Assembly: GCA_963585895.1 (NCBI GenBank)
Contig: OY757907.1
Span: 107,816,512 to 107,880,511, forward strand
Source of the DNA: Sepioteuthis lessoniana
Lineage: Eukaryota > Mollusca > Cephalopoda > Myopsida > Loliginidae
Length of the DNA stretch: 64,000 bases
Direction of reading: 5' to 3'
Positions 19,916-31,170 of the stretch are shown here, piece after piece. Position 1 is the stretch's first letter, and each line of letters begins with the position of its first letter. Made by a program: the position numbers and the translations under genes. The notes beneath the pieces were generated by a model that was not told where the DNA came from, ran no database searches, and saw only the letters and a list, made by a program, of their open reading frames with translations.

Positions 19916-19965
<50 letters not shown>
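19780..19965 (+). repeat. Repeat H arm fragment followed by (TA)n
   Basis: TTGATCTGAAGACATCCTG, AAGGATGGAAATAAATTC and ATCTTAATGTGACC match the foldback arm. (TA)n spans 19919-19965. Confidence 0.65.
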
Positions 19966-19969
<4 letters not shown>

Positions 19970-20478
19970 GAGAACAATAAGAACAGCCTATCACCTATAT
20001 TCAAGTGGACTTTGATTAAAAAGAAGTTCATGGGTTAAAATGGGCTCAAAATGTTACTGGCTGAGCAAATGAACAAGACATTGACCGCTGGTGACTGACA
20101 TATGTGATGTGGATTTTTTTCCTATGTGTTTCAGTTACCTATATTCTGCTGGGAAGAAGCTGCAAATTGTTAGTTTTCCAGAAAAAGATTATCTGATGAA
20201 ATAAAGAATCTCCACGTGTAGGCATAAAAATGTGTTCTGCTATGCCTCCTAGCACCTGCCTAAAAAAAGATGAAAAAGAAGAAAAAGAAAGTCAATGGAA
20301 GGGAAAAATAGGAAAAGAGAGGAAAAAATATAAAAATGTGATTGTACATGAGTATTTATAGTATGTTAGTGTGTACATTTTTTAATAGCAAAAGTGACTT
20401 GAAGTACAAACTGGAAGGTGGAGGATGTAATAGTTGAAGTTAAAGCTTAGAAATATAAGTAAAAGTTGAGACAAAAAG
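19966..20478. other. No gene recognised
   Basis: Includes an A/G-rich patch near 20265-20330. Nothing else is recognised. Confidence 0.5.
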
Positions 20479-21066
20479 TGTTGTATAGCCACATAATAAA
20501 TATGCATATATACACATATACATGCAGAATACATATTGACGCAATGAATAAAGACGAGTGAAGACTTCTTTAAAAACATATACCTCTCACTTTATTTGAA
20601 AGGTTTGTGTGCATGAGAGGGAGTTGGAGACCAAACAGAACTGCAACATATTGACCCCCACTCTTATAGCCATCAGTGTTGTGTCTTTCTTGTTCTCCAG
20701 GGCTGCTCAACCGGGTGCGGGCTTTCTCTACTGCATCTTGTCACCAACGGGTCTCCAAACTAACAGACTTCCTGTCTTCACCGAGTTATATAATAGTTCA
20801 ATCACCCACTCAATATCTCCCCATAACTGGCCATTGGGATGTGTCACTTCCGCTGTCCTTGGAATGGCCTGTTTGATTGTCATTGAGCGGAAATAACTGT
20901 CATGCAGTTCACAGGTCACTCTCTTCCGGTGCATCAGTCTATGACTGTACCATGGGATTTTACCTTGTCCCATATTGTCAGCCAAGCCCGCCTACACCAA
21001 TGGAATATGCAACTTCCGCGTCTTTGGAATGGCATGTTTGGCCAGGTCGAAGGTCAATATATAACA
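20479..21066 (-). mobile_element. Solo LTR, with internal ~165-bp duplication
   Basis: On the minus strand it starts TGTTATATATTGACC and ends GGCTATACAACA, matching the ends of the LTR at 50260-50705. The shared interior includes GGTTGAGCA, GGTCTCCAACTCC and an AATAAAGT polyadenylation-like signal. It is 588 bp against 446 bp in the other copy. A direct repeat (ACTTCCGC..TTGGAATGGC) 165 bp apart accounts for the extra length. Flanks AAAG/ATAG may be a decayed 4-bp duplication. No internal region is next to it. Confidence 0.7.
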
Positions 21067-21188
21067 ATAGAACTTCCCAATTAAGTGATATGCAAAACAG
21101 TCACATGATGGACAAATTTTGTATGATTAAAATTGAACTTTTAAATATTTTATAAAAATCTGTATGAATTGATTTATTTTAAGATTTT

Positions 21189-21650
21189 ATCACCATAAAT
21201 GTAGCAATTTACTAAGCTTATTTTTTTGCTTAGATGTGGCACAGGGCCATATGAATAGGGCACCCAATGAGACTCAAACTCACTTGTGTAGGGTTGCTAG
21301 TCTAGTTTGCTAACCATTACACCACCAGAAGTGCCCTTATCACCATAAATGTAGCAATTTACTAAGCTTATTTTTTGCTTAGATGTGGCACAGGGCCATA
21401 TGAATAGGGCACCCAATGAAACTCAAACTCACTTGTGTGGGGTTGCTAGTCTAGCTTGCTAACCATTACACCACCAGAAGTACCCTTATCACCATAAATG
21501 TAGCAATTTACTAAGCTTATTTTTTTGCTTAGATGTGGCACAGGGCCATATGAATAGGGCACCCAATGAGACTCAAACTGTAGGATTGCTAGTCTAGCTT
21601 GCTAACCATTACACCACCAGAAGTGCCCTTATCACCATAAATGTATGTAT
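21189..21650 (-). repeat. Tandem array of three SINE-E units (150, 149, 143 bp)
   Basis: Each minus-strand unit has a tRNA-like head (GGTGGTGTAATGGTTAGCAA, box B-like GAGTTTGAGTCTCATTGG), GGCCCTGTGCCACATCTAAG and a tail. ATCACCATAAATGTA marks the junctions (21189, ~21339, ~21488, ~21631). A dispersed monomer is at 53007-53131. tRNA-like, but no cloverleaf, so not tRNA genes. Confidence 0.85.
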
Positions 21651-23172
21651 CTACTTGATTACTATGTTCAGTTATCTGGATATTTATCAAAACAAATTTA
21701 AATAACAAAAATTCATCACGATTTTAGAAGGTATAAGAATTTTTTTGATAATCCATCTATAAGAAGTGACAACTCAAAAAATTCATATGTGGATATTCAA
21801 ATAAATATATATAACTGTTCATAGGAATTCCCTTTTCATATATCTTATTCTTGGCTCTTATACAAGATCATATTGCCTTTATTTGAGTATCATCCATTGA
21901 TCCAACTTTTCTGACATAACATTCATTTACTGTTTGACAACCAGTGGCAGCAGTTCAAGTACTCATGGCTGTCACGACAGCATTTTCCCGGGGCTCTTCA
22001 AACATGTCCGAAGAAAGTAATTTTATTTGAACAAAAATAGCTTTGACAATAATTGCAAAATTCCCTCTGTTTGTCCTTTTACATCACTGGCAGAAATGAT
22101 AAAACACATCTGAGTGATTATTTGGTTCTTAAAGATTTTGTCTGGCTTATTTATTGTATAATTTTTCTGTCATATTACTGGAAAAGAATCTTTGTGTATT
22201 TACTGCAGTAATTCAATGGGATTGTCAAAGATAGCCTTGAGTTTTATGTACATTCTGTAAAAAAGAAAGAAAAGACTTTAAAAATGACAACAAAAAATAG
22301 AAGGAAAATATTTAAAAAAACAAAAACCAAAAACAAATGAATGAAGAATGAAGGGTTTTTATTTGTATATAGATGTTTTTTTGTTTTGTTTTTGTTTTTT
22401 GTTGTTAAATTGATATGTAACTCTTTTAAAAGTGAAATCAAATTTGCAGAAAATTAAATAGAGAAACCTTTTCCAATAGATTTTACAAAACATACTCAAT
22501 CATTTCCAAAGGGCAAATTTAAGAGAAACATAAAAGAAATAAAATAAGAATAGTTAAGAAAATAAAAAGAATATTTAATAGGACTGAATTAGATTGTTAC
22601 CCCTGCTATTTGAAAGATATCCAGGATCTATGTTTAATAATAACTCTATTTGTTATCCTTGTTTTTAACCATTTTTTTTTTGTTCCTTCTACTGATCATC
22701 CCAGCTCTTTGACAAGAATGTAATGTAAATATGCATTTCTTTTATAAATATGAGGCTCTTATCCATTTATCTTTTTCTTTTTATTCTCTTTCAATTTACT
22801 CATTCAACAAACTTAAACCTTTTTTTTTTACCTCTGGATATTTGCTAAAAGTAAAGAAAGCTCACAATTATTGTTTGTTAGATTTAAAAAGAAATTTTTT
22901 CAAAGAAGTGAAAAGGGTAAATATTAAAATCAAGATGAAAAAAAAAAACAAAAAAAAAAAAGAATTAAAAAATAAAACTGTAAATTGAATCAACAGAAAT
23001 TTCTAAAATGAATACTTCAAAATTCACATCAAATTGTACAAGTTTTCAATGTCGGTATTCTGAAGGATTATAAAATTTATTAAGTGGTCATCTTCATATC
23101 TTGGTATTTTTAATGTGTATAAGATTAAAGTGATAAAAATGATGATTAATGGTTAACCACTCAAAAAATACA
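21651..23172. other. AT-rich stretch, no gene recognised
   Basis: Homopolymer A/T runs (for example 22939-22960) and low-complexity frames. Confidence 0.55.
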
Positions 23173-23668
23173 AGGGTGAGACAAAAGTTTTATAATATTT
23201 TGGTACATACTAGTTTATATGATATATATTACATAATCAAAGTAGTTCAAGCCATGGAAAGTACACAGTGCGGTTGGTAGTTGGTGCTGACACATTAGCC
23301 ATTGCTTTGTTTGATGTGTGTCATGAAATCCACATAGATGAACCCACTAATACTTTTTGCAGTCATACTGGGCCATAGTGCCATCAACCAACGAGAAACA
23401 TTTATTGTGTGAAAGATGAAGACACAGTTGATCATAGTACAGTAGCAAGATGGTTGAAGAAATTTTGTTTGGGTTGTAAGAACATTGACAATCATGCAAG
23501 GTGATGTAGGCCAAAAATTGTTGATTCCAAATCTATGCTTCAAGCCATTGAGGTAGATCCAGCGAGTAGCACTTGGAGAATATCAACCATGCTCAGCTTC
23601 TTACAGTCTGGATTTGCTGAATTATTCCTCACATAACTAAAATATAGCAAAACTTTTGACTCACTCTA
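23173..23668 (+). mobile_element. Mariner-derived non-autonomous element with ~18-bp TIRs
   Basis: The ends GGGTGAGACAAAAGTTTT and AAAACTTTTGACTCACTC are inverted repeats. The plus strand encodes a decayed mariner-type DNA-binding N-terminus (HSTVARWLKKFCLGCKNID, VDSKSMLQAIEVDPASSTWR) ending near HITKI. The catalytic DDD domain is absent. Dead by stops and deletion. Confidence 0.75.
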
Positions 23669-23674
23669 GTCGAA

Positions 23675-23860
23675 TCAGTGAAATGAGTTTCAATTCCAGC
23701 TGACATAGTCTGTGATTCTTTGCATTTAAGCCCTTAGCAAAGGCATGAACCTATCTCTCCTAATTGGAGGATTATTCCCTGTTGCTGGTATCATTCAAAC
23801 CTGTCGAATATTTCTTAGAGAAGAGATGAGTGCTATCAAGTAATCTTTTTGTCCTGATAA
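23675..23860 (+). repeat. SINE-A/B-like, diverged
   Basis: CCCTTAGCAAAGGCATGAACC, GGTATCATTCAAACC and preceding box B-like TTTCAATTCCAG. Confidence 0.45.
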
Positions 23861-24149
23861 ATGCCATAAAGAAACTAGCATTATACTCAGTCATGAAATA
23901 ATTTAATCTAATTTAATTTTGATTGTGATATTGATTTTCAGCCTTAGAAAGTTTTCCCTTAATGATGATGATCATTAAGAAAATGTCAAGACCAAAAATT
24001 TGCCATTCAAAAATAAATTAAATCTCTGCCTGATTTTGAACTTAAGTGGCAGAATTAGATAATAATTAAGCTAAATAAACCGTATCACCCATAATTAAGC
24101 GCACCCTGACTAATTCTTTGATAAAAGGTGAGTATTTTTTAAATATAAG

Positions 24150-24225
24150 ATCATCATCATCTTCATGCTGTATTGACAGCATGGAGTTACTTGACTCTTT
24201 CTCACCATCCATCCCTATCATCCAT
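24150..24225 (-). pseudogene. RTE LINE extreme 3' fragment
   Basis: CATCATCATCTTCATGCTGT and ACTCTTTCTCACCATCC correspond to the last ~20 codons and (GAT)n tail. Confidence 0.6.
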
Positions 24226-24954
24226 GTGGAAAGACAAGATATACCAGTATTTATTATTTATAAATAAATATTATGCAAACAGAATGAATATTAATAGATA
24301 TTAATTATTATTAAAAAAAAACCTGCAATAGGAAAATTCTAAGACTAAAATTAAAATTACTACACTTCTGTAAATTGCATAGATATATTTAAGGAGTGTA
24401 CATATTTTTCGACTGCCTCATATTCATATTTTTTGTTTGAAAGTTTTTTCCTGTTGAGTTTGGTAATAAATAATAACTAATAATATCTATTTAGATTGTT
24501 TAATGTTCTGTAAGAAATAGTCAAAATGGGTATTTTTGGTTTAAATAAATACATGGATAAAATATCTGACAATGGAAGAGAAATTAAATGTAAAAAACAA
24601 ATTGATAGCATATTTACTATCAATTTTGGCATATAAGATGACCCTCAAAATTTCTAATTGAAATGTAGGTTTTGGACTCTACTTGCCGTATAAGACTGTC
24701 CCTTCTAAAGCAGCCACAGTTTATACAAGGTTAGGTAAAAACTGCATGGAAGATGGTTTTTCAACTTGATATTTTTTAGGTTAAAAGGTTGTCTTATATA
24801 CCAGGATAAATGGTATGAATTTATTAGGATAAAGTTTCACCAGATAATAATTTGGAAAAAAATCTTCATACCTTTTTGGTTTGTTTTTTTCTTTAATGTC
24901 ATATCAACCTTTGTGGGATGTTTTATACCAAAAGTATCATTGGAGAAGGACATC
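24226..24954. other. AT-rich stretch, no gene recognised
   Basis: No coding pattern or known repeat. Confidence 0.5.
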
Positions 24955-25680
24955 AGAGGTACTATTTAACCCATTGTTGGGAGAAAAACATGGAGTTCAT
25001 ACTTTTCCAAAGGGTATTAGTCCAAAAGTGAATGTAATAATGCAACTAGAGTTTAAACTCATTTACTCTAATGTCACAGTCCAACAGATTAACCATAACA
25101 CAATGTATTGCCTAGTCGGCTTGGGCTGTAGAATACACTGACAGCACCACTGCAAAGTGGTACCCCCCCCCAACGAGTATCCTAGATATGACACTAAACA
25201 ATCTGATGGTGAGGTTCTAGCAGTGCTGGAGCTTTGGGGAATGCGTAGTACCCCTTCATTGCCATCGCTCCCAGGTCCACTTTGGCCTGGAGTGGTAGCA
25301 CCTGATAGGGCCCTATCTATGGGTTAAATAGAACTAACAGCATACTTATGCTGAATAGCTTGACATAGAAATGTTTTTGGCAATTAAACTGTACTTACAT
25401 TTAAACTGCATGCTTATGCTTAACTGAATTATTTGAAATGGAACTGTTTTTCAACATTAAAACTGTATTTACACTTAACTGAATTGTTAAATATAACTGC
25501 TTGAATAGTTTGAAATAAAAATGTTTTCGACAAACTGTGTGTACTTATGCTAAACTGAATTGTTTCAAATAAAACAGATTATTTACATAAAAATGGATTT
25601 GGCGTTAAATAACCTACAAAGGTTGATATGCCATAAAGCCCTACAAACCAAACCAAACCACAACACAATGGAGGCTCTGC
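24955..25680 (-). repeat. SINE-B host split by SINE-C
   Basis: 24955-25105 is a diverged minus-strand SINE-B (TATTTAACCCATTGTTGGG, CCAAAGGGTATTAGTCC, ACCATAACACAATG). Its last bases resume at 25658 after the SINE-C. Confidence 0.7.
25106..25657 (+). repeat. SINE-C with ~13-bp target-site duplication
   Basis: Full body, minisatellite units and the shared tail (AAATAACCTACAAAGGTTGA..AACCAAACC). Flanked by CCATAACACAATG (25093-25105) and CCACAACACAATG (25658-25670). Confidence 0.85.
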
Positions 25681-26290
25681 TTTAATGATCGTATAAGCAA
25701 GTAAGTTTATCATATCTCATGCTGTGTACTATTCTGTGGTGTCATATTTAAAGTGGCATAAGGTCAGATGAGGATGAAAAGTCCATGGCTGTAAGATGAG
25801 ATATGTCTTAAGGCTCCATGTGAGTAAAAGAGGATGAAATTTTCATGCCTTCTTCCACCGTTTTGCCACTGTCATCTTAACAGTCATTAGCAGAAATTTA
25901 TACACAGATAAAGGTGATAATTCCATATCTATCATCTCATTAACTAAAATTTTTAACTAGTATGTAGATTATCAATGTAGTGACATTAAAAGTTGAAAAA
26001 AAAGTTTTGATAAGTTTTACCAGATTTTAAAGAACAGTTAAAACAAAAGTGTTTAAAATGCAAGAATTTGTCTAAAAGAATAATTGTAGCAACTATGAAG
26101 TTCTTGATAAGGTATCACTTCTGGTAGAAGCAATTTGTTATAGAAATAAAATAAAAAGTAAAAGACATCCATTTTTTTTCTTGTCTGTTTGATATACAAA
26201 AATAATAGGGTTGCTACCGAATACTTCTAATACACCTGCTCACACTATCACACAAAAGGATTGGGATTTAAATTTGCTTAAAATGTGTAT
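25681..26290. other. No gene recognised
   Basis: AT-rich. No known repeat identified. Confidence 0.5.
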
Positions 26291-26293
26291 ATA

Positions 26294-26697
26294 CGAGGAT
26301 CATTAAATAAGTTTCCAGACTTTTTTCGTGTGGGCATTTTTATTGATAGGACACACATGAAACTCTAGTCCCCTTCAAAGTAATCTCCTCCGGCTGCAGT
26401 GCACTTGTTAAACCGTTCCAGCAACTTCTAGAAGGCCCCATGGAGGTCCTCTTGTGTGAGTGTGTCAATGACCTTTGTCACAGCCTCTCTCATCTCCTCA
26501 ATTGTCTCATAACAACAGCCTCTGAGCTTAGGGAATAACCAAAAGTCACAGGGAGCAAGGTCTGGACTATGGGGAGGCTAAGGAACTGTCTTGATGCTCA
26601 TCTTGGTCAAATAGTCTGTGACAAGGATGGAGTTGTTGACTGGTGCATTGTCCTGCTGGAAATGCCACTGACCCAATTTGGAGAGTGCTGGCCTCTT
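26294..26697 (-). pseudogene. Mariner transposase 3' half with terminal repeat
   Basis: The minus strand encodes WHFQQDNAPVNNS (second catalytic Asp region), SPDLAPCDFWLFPKLRG (third Asp region), and a C-terminus ending YFEGD then TAG at 26365-26367. The terminal repeat reads CGAGGATCATTAAATAAGTT next to TA. Two in-frame stops. The 5' half is replaced by the SINE-A beginning at 26698. Confidence 0.85.
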
Positions 26698-26977
26698 CCG
26701 ACCGTGGTGTAATGGTTATCATTGTAGGAAATGGACACGGCGACACAAGTTCAAATCCTGGACAAGATTGATTGCCTTTCACATAGCACTAATACCCTTA
26801 GGAAAGGTATGAATCCAATTATTCTCCCTCCAGCTATAGGTAAATAGTAGGGCAAACTAGGTTTTTCAGCCTTGGTGAGGCAACTAGTCTAGGAGAAGGA
26901 AAACTCTGAATTCAAACCCGTTAAACTCGGATTAAAAATTGACCTTGTGTCATATCCTGCCCTTGTGGAGGGGTTGG

Positions 26978-26978
<1 letters not shown>
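26698..26978 (+). repeat. SINE-A
   Basis: Begins at GACCGTGGTGTAATGG inside the mariner remnant and ends GAGGGGTTGGTATATA, merging into (TA)n. Confidence 0.88.

Positions 26979-27005
<27 letters not shown>
26979..27005. repeat. (TA)n microsatellite at SINE-A 3' end
   Basis: Uninterrupted TA run. Confidence 0.95.
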
Positions 27006-27008
<3 letters not shown>

Positions 27009-27193
27009 TCTCAATATACATGGGAAACATATGACTGCTAATAACTCTACTAATAATAATGTTAAGTTCTTTTTTGTTTCGGATTTAAAATTGTATCCTA
27101 TAAAAATTATTAATCCTCAATCCCAATGCCTTGGACAAGAGAGGAGAAAATATTTTGCATCACTACTTATTTGGAGACAAAATATTTCAAAAC

Positions 27194-27396
27194 TGTCTCA
27201 AAATAGATGCAACCCATTAATATGATAAGGATTTATTACTGAGACACAAAACTCAAAAGCTGATCGAGTAACAATTAAAAAAACATTAATTTGATGTCTC
27301 TAGCTCAAAGGATGCATCTTTTAATGGACCTGTTCCAAATGCTTGTCTCAGTAATAAATCATTATCATATTAATGGGTTGCATCTATTTTGAGACA
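27194..27396. repeat. Near-perfect 53-bp inverted repeat (97-nt loop)
   Basis: The left arm 27194-27246 and right arm 27344-27396 are reverse complements with one mismatch. Both outer and inner ends read TGTCTC/GAGACA, so each arm also begins and ends with matching 6-bp inverted ends. Possibly a MITE or recent snap-back duplication. Confidence 0.85.
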
Positions 27397-28966
27397 CTCT
27401 GTATATATATAATATATATATATACTGCTTAGAAAATTTTAAATCTGATTCAATATATTCTTATTCATTCTTTATATAGCTGTCTGATTGATTTCAGTAA
27501 AATCCTATTGACTGCTGGTACAAAATATAATAAGTAATTTCTGTTAATTTGTGTAATCCTTTCTGTATTTATATAGATCATTCTCTGCAGAAATAATTAA
27601 AATCTATCAATGTGATGGCATCCTTTTTTTCTTTTCTAATCTTCTTTCTACTGATACTAAATAACTAGGATTTGCAATAAAAATAAATAAATTACAATGT
27701 AGAATCTCAGAAAGAAACTTTTATTACCATTTCCAAAGAGAATTGATCCCATTTTCAGAGGGAAAAATGTAAACATTTCAGGATAAAAAATTCTATCATA
27801 GACAAAATTCATGGTAATTTAGAAAACTAAACAAGTAACAAAAAAATCAAATGATATGGTTGCAGAATTATTTTCTGTCATCTTTCAGATTTATACAAAT
27901 AAGTCTTTAGCAGATAATTTAATATACTGAAAAATTTGAAAATTGATACTAATCTAATGCTGTTCTTTATTTAAATTTCTACCCCAGAGACATCAGAGAA
28001 AAATGTTTGTTGTTTAATGTACCTTTATGTAATGTACATATTGTCATATAATGTTCATACCTACATGAAAAATCAAACTGCCCTTTTATATGAACTTTTC
28101 AAAATATGCCTTAATCACTTTGGTAAAGCTGTAACACCTGACTCTTCTCTAAATTGCAATGCAAAGGTCTGATCAGAATGATGCATCACCAGTGTTCAGA
28201 TAATTTTTTGTCAAACAGTGAGAACTAAAATCCCAAAGAATGTATGAGACAAAAGTAAGATCATTCAAAATTCTGTTCTTTTATAGCTCCAAAGATCAGA
28301 TTTTATTCTAAAATTGATAAAATGAAATCAGTTTTATTCATTCCCTTAAGGTAGTGGCTCATTTATGATTGTCACTCATTCAGTTTTTATTTCTATAGAA
28401 CAGAAAATATGATGGAGGTTCTTTAATGTTATCATGTTTTTTTTATTAGTTTTTTCTTTAGTTTGTATCACACAAATATAATAAACAGTCAAAATAGGGT
28501 TATGACAAATTTTACAAGAGTGACATTTTTAGGGACAGGTTTCCTAACCTATTTTCTTTTCATTTTATTTTATTCAATTGCAGTATTTTGGATCTACTTA
28601 GTAAGCATAATGAGTAACTTAACACTGCCCAGTCATACAGCCAAATGTATCATGATATTGTACTGGGCAGTTAGTGAGACTAAGAGAAGGACAAAAATGA
28701 AAGCCTAAAATTGAGTGACCTTCTATCATTACACAATTCAAGTCATGAATAGGACGTCTTAAGGAACTTACATATTGCAATCTGTCGTTGTGTGTATTTG
28801 ACAAGCCAAGTGTAGATTACTCTCTAGCATGGGACTTCCTTTGATGTGGGGCATAATTGGGAGCAATTTATCCAATTGGCTTAAGGCTGGCCCTGAATAA
28901 GATCATCTGTTATTATGTCCTCCAAGACAAAAGGACCAGTTTTCTGAGAACCTATTCAAACATATG
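27397..28966. other. AT-rich stretch, no gene recognised
   Basis: (TA)n near 27402-27424. No known repeat or coding signature in about 1.5 kb. Confidence 0.5.
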
Positions 28967-29790
28967 TCATCATCATCATCATATCGTGCTGGCAGCACGG
29001 ATATCCCTGACCCTCTCTCGCCACTCCTCCCTATCGTTCATCGCCCTAGGCAGGTCTTCAGGACAACAACCTGTATCCTCACATAGCTGCTGAATGTACG
29101 TTCGTGCTGGTCGTCCTGCTTTTGCGCGGCCGTGTGTGGGGATCCATAAGAGTACATCTCTTATGAGTTCATCTCTGCTTCTCCAGCAATGTCCTGCATG
29201 TCTGGTTCGCCTAACTTGATTAGTTTTCGTGATTGGAGGCAGGTGGCCGTACAGTTGGTGTCTTGTGGGGTGTTGCTGCCAGGACTTGTTCAGGATTGCA
29301 CGCAACATTCTTGTGTAATTGCCATCTAGTTTCTTCTCCAGCCGTTTTGTTAGCGTCCATGTAGTGCATCCATATAGCAGTATCGATGTGACCGCTGCCT
29401 GGAAGAAACTGCGTTTCATTTTATCGGTTAGGTCTGATTTCCATATAGTCGATAGCCTATTGATAGCTGTCCATGCTTTCGTTAACCTCGTTTCGATGTC
29501 CTTTTCGGTTGATTCGACGCTGCTTCCTAGGTACGTGAATTTGTCTACTAGTTTAAGAGGGGTTCCTTCTAGAGTGGAGATGTCCCCCGTTTGGTTATAG
29601 CACATATATTCCGTTTTGTGTGCATTAACATGGAGGCCTATGCTTGCTGCTGCTCGTTCCAAACTATGCAGAAGTGTTTCGGCTTGGTCAGGTGTATTTG
29701 CCAGTATCGCTATGTCATCGGCGTAGTCGGCGTCGGTAATTGTTGTTGCGGGGTATCTTTTGCTTCTTTTCTTCGTCAGTTCGAAGCCCA
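28967..29790 (-). pseudogene. RTE-type LINE, 5'-truncated, frame intact (RT palm to C-terminus)
   Basis: The minus strand is open from 29790 to the stop at 28979 (about 270 codons). It begins inside the reverse transcriptase (LGFELTKKRSKRYPA), carries the catalytic YADD motif (TDADYADDIAILANTP) and the thumb (LHVNAHKTEYMCYN). It continues through YLGSSVESTEKD, LYGCTTWTLTKRLEKKLDGN, the HQLYGHLPPITK and AGHCWRSRDELI blocks, and the terminal RDIRAAST. It ends in (GAT)n. It cannot move alone because the endonuclease and upstream RT motifs are missing. It is the least decayed coding remnant in the window. Confidence 0.88.
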
Positions 29791-29962
29791 GTTATTTTCT
29801 TGGTTTATCATAATCAATGTACTGTTTATATCAACCAATCAACAGCACAACTAAATAAATAATTTAGAAATGAAATATATTAGAATTACTAATTTTGAAA
29901 CTATTTTTCTAGGATTGTTTACATACAGTTATATGATTTCGAGTATTACTATCAAATACTTT

Positions 29963-30581
29963 GCACAGTCAGCAGGGCTGTAGAATCCACCAAATGCTTT
30001 TCTGCGGTGTGGTAACACTCCCCACCAATGAATGTCCTGTATATGACACTAAACAATCTGATGGTGAGGTTCCATTAATGCTCGAGCTTTGGGGAATGTG
30101 GAATACCACTTCATTGCCATCCTTCCCAGGTTCAATCTGACAGCACCTGAGAGGGTCTTATCTATGGGTCAAATAAAACTAAACTGTTTACTTATGGTGA
30201 ACTGAATTGTTTGAGATGGGACAGTTTTGACATTTAAATTGCATGCATATGCTAAACTGAATTGTTTGAAATAGAACTGTTTTTGTATGCTAAATTGAAT
30301 TGTTTGAAATAGAACTGTTTTTGACATTAAAACTGTGTACATATGCTTAACTGAATTGTTTGAAATAGGACTCTTTTTGTATGCTAAACTGAATTGTTTG
30401 AAATAAAACTGTTTTTTGACATTAAAACTGTATACATATGCTAAACTGAATTGTTTGAAATAGAACTATTTTTGTATTCTAAACTGAATTGTTTGAAATA
30501 GAACTGTTTATAAGTATAAAAATGGATTTGGCATTAAATAACCTACAATGGTTGATGTGCCATCAAACCAAACCAAACCAT
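29963..30581 (+). repeat. SINE-C with expanded internal minisatellite
   Basis: Typical 5' body then 7-8 units based on CTAAACTGAATTGTTTGAAA (about 30185-30510), then the shared tail ATTAAATAACCTACAATGGT. Confidence 0.88.
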
Positions 30582-30596
30582 AACCAAACTATCAAA

Positions 30597-30899
30597 AACT
30601 ATTTTAGGAGGTGCCTGTGGTGTAATGGTTATGGTCAGAGGAAATGGACACGGCGACACAAGTTCAAATCCTGGATGAGACTGATTGTATTTCACATAGC
30701 ACTAATACCCTTAGGAAAGGTATGAATCCAATTATTCTCCCTCCAGCTATGGGTAAATAGTAGGACAGACTAGGTTCTTCAACCTTGGTGAGGCAACTAG
30801 TCTAGGAGAAGGAAAACTCTGAATTGAAACCTGTTAAACTCCGCTTAAAATTGACCTTGTGTCATATCCTGCCCGAGTGGAGGGGTTGGTAAATATGAA
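30597..30899 (+). repeat. SINE-A with 15-bp target-site duplication
   Basis: GGAGGTGCCTGTGGTGTAATG to GAGGGGTTGGTAAATATG. AACCAAACTATCAAA flanks at 30582-30596 and 30900-30914. It inserted at the end of SINE-C. Confidence 0.88.
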
Positions 30900-30929
30900 A
30901 ACCAAACTATCAAATACAAATAACTTGCA

Positions 30930-31170
30930 CACAATTTTATGGTTAAGTGTTCCTATCTAGTGCTAATAATTTTCAAACAGGTTTATTGGCAACCAGTAAT
31001 ATCAGTCTAGGTCAGAACAGACCTTGGCGTAATGGCAATGAAGAAGTAACTCTGTATTCTTCAGATCTCCAGAACTGGAGCCTCACTACTAGTTGCAGTT
31101 TAGTATCATACCCAGGATATCTTTTTTTTTACTTTTTTGCAGGGGATACAGTCAGGGCTATTATTTTTTA
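30930..31170 (-). repeat. SINE-C, diverged
   Basis: CTTGGCGTAATGGCAATGAAG, GATCTCCAGAACTGGAGCC and TAGTATCATACCCAGGATAT follow the minus-strand SINE-C order. Confidence 0.65.

Noticed and set aside
21189..21650. Regular direct repeats resembling a CRISPR-type array
   Set aside because: The unit is a whole ~150-bp tRNA-derived SINE without unique spacers, in a eukaryotic context.
28622..28675. Short inverted pair ACTGCCCAGT / ACTGGGCAGT
   Set aside because: Only ~10 bp with a ~30-nt loop and no further support.
29319..29854. Plus-strand open frames over the RTE copy
   Set aside because: Antisense shadows of the intact minus-strand reverse transcriptase frame.
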